A DNA stretch of 40,474 nt from an uncultured Eubacterium sp. (GTDB lineage Bacteria; Bacillota; Clostridia; Lachnospirales; Lachnospiraceae): positions 1-40,474 of the forward strand of contig CANDMI010000031.1 of the NCBI GenBank assembly GCA_947385775.1, read 5' to 3'. The position numbers and the translations under genes were made by a program. Position 1 is the first letter of the stretch; each line of letters begins with the position of its first letter. Under the pieces are notes generated by a model. That model was not told where the DNA came from. It ran no database searches and saw nothing but the letters and a program-made list of their open reading frames with translations. Positions 40,200 to 40,474 of the stretch are shown one piece after another.

Positions 40200-40431
40200 C
40201 TGGAAACAGGCGGCAGGCCCGTTCGAATGTTCCGGCTCCGGGATGTAAGAAGTTCTAGGCATTCTGCGCAAGGGTTTCTATACCGGACGGACCGGGGACC
40301 TACCGCCATCCATGGCGCAATCCCCTTTTTCGGGCATCCATGCCCGAAAATCCTGTACGGAAAGCAGAATCCCAAGAACTTCTAACATCCCTGCACAGTC
40401 ACATCCGGACGGGCCTGCCGCCTGTTTCCGG
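40200..40431. repeat. Giant imperfect hairpin element 2
   Basis: The outer arms 40200-40230 and 40401-40431 pair at 28 of 31 positions, and two of the three mismatches are G-U pairs. The inner arms 40240-40267 and 40364-40391 match at 25 of 28 positions and contain GGGATGTWAGAAGTTCTW and ATTCTGC. The apex holds CGGGCAT-CCATG-type hairpins (40331-40347). The same core is found in element 1 in opposite orientation, with the A/T differences between arms at equivalent positions. No open frame of credible coding quality is present. Confidence 0.82.
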
Positions 40432-40474
40432 CTGTTTTTCAAAAGCTTCCCATTATTTTTCCCAAACAGCCACA

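Noticed and set aside
40047-40385. 112-residue plus-strand frame near the right end, and a minus-strand frame opposite
   Set aside because: Both run through the giant hairpin, have no credible ribosome site and no recognisable domain.

Overview
The window looks like chromosomal DNA from an anaerobic, low-to-mid-GC member of the Firmicutes, most likely Clostridia/Lachnospiraceae. The signs are an [FeFe]-hydrogenase maturase (HydE), an oxygen-independent class III ribonucleotide reductase (NrdD), strong AGGAGG-type ribosome binding sites with several TTG starts, lipoproteins with clostridial lipoboxes, and families common in that group (DUF4317, DUF4358, DHHW, a two-domain polyphosphate:AMP phosphotransferase). 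The species call is an inference from gene content only. No insertion sequence, prophage, rRNA operon or CRISPR array was seen.

Layout. 1-267: a hairpin-rich duplicated repeat. 268-2326 (+): hydE and a TtcA-like tRNA thiolation gene. 2393-7135: thioredoxin (-), acylphosphatase (+), then two minus-strand operons, a radical SAM protein coupled to a queuosine-precursor transporter, and a complete polar amino-acid ABC importer. 7392-31799: almost all plus-strand, with short operons: a LytTR regulator; pncB-nrdD; polyphosphate:AMP phosphotransferase-aroB; an AI-2E-type membrane protein; a short-chain dehydrogenase; a polysaccharide deacetylase; an Ig-like lipoprotein; lgt; a DUF4358-MBOAT-DHHW surface-acylation set; a chemoreceptor; a leucine-rich-repeat protein followed by a DUF2201/VWA-MoxR pair; a CarD-type regulator; and DUF4317. 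A 50-residue membrane protein sits on the minus strand at 30178-30330. 32086-34113 (-): parB and parA.

34114-37920 is a 3.8 kb stretch with no convincing gene and the most unusual part of the window. It holds, in order, the parAB promoter with a dyad operator, a 28-30 nt repeat array, a C-poor purine-rich tract with 17 nt G-rich repeats, AT-rich 17 nt repeats, eight units of an exact 33 nt period of which six carry a perfect DnaA box (TTATCCACA on the minus strand), a 68 bp tandem duplication with a 16 bp palindrome, a series of hairpins resembling a structured RNA, and a 235 bp giant imperfect hairpin. It ends at a tRNA-Ala(CGC) gene. Next come an Xaa-Pro aminopeptidase and, at 40200-40431, a second giant hairpin that shares a conserved core with the first but lies in the opposite orientation.

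Two patterns recur. First, many intergenic regions, often 5' leaders, carry unrelated short sequences repeated at 14-18 nt. Second, the parAB/DnaA-box/purine-tract region looks like a replication or segregation control locus. It is not an obvious bidirectional oriC: no dnaA-dnaN is in view, and plus-strand genes predominate on both sides. The two giant hairpins and the DnaA-box array are the best candidates for something undescribed.
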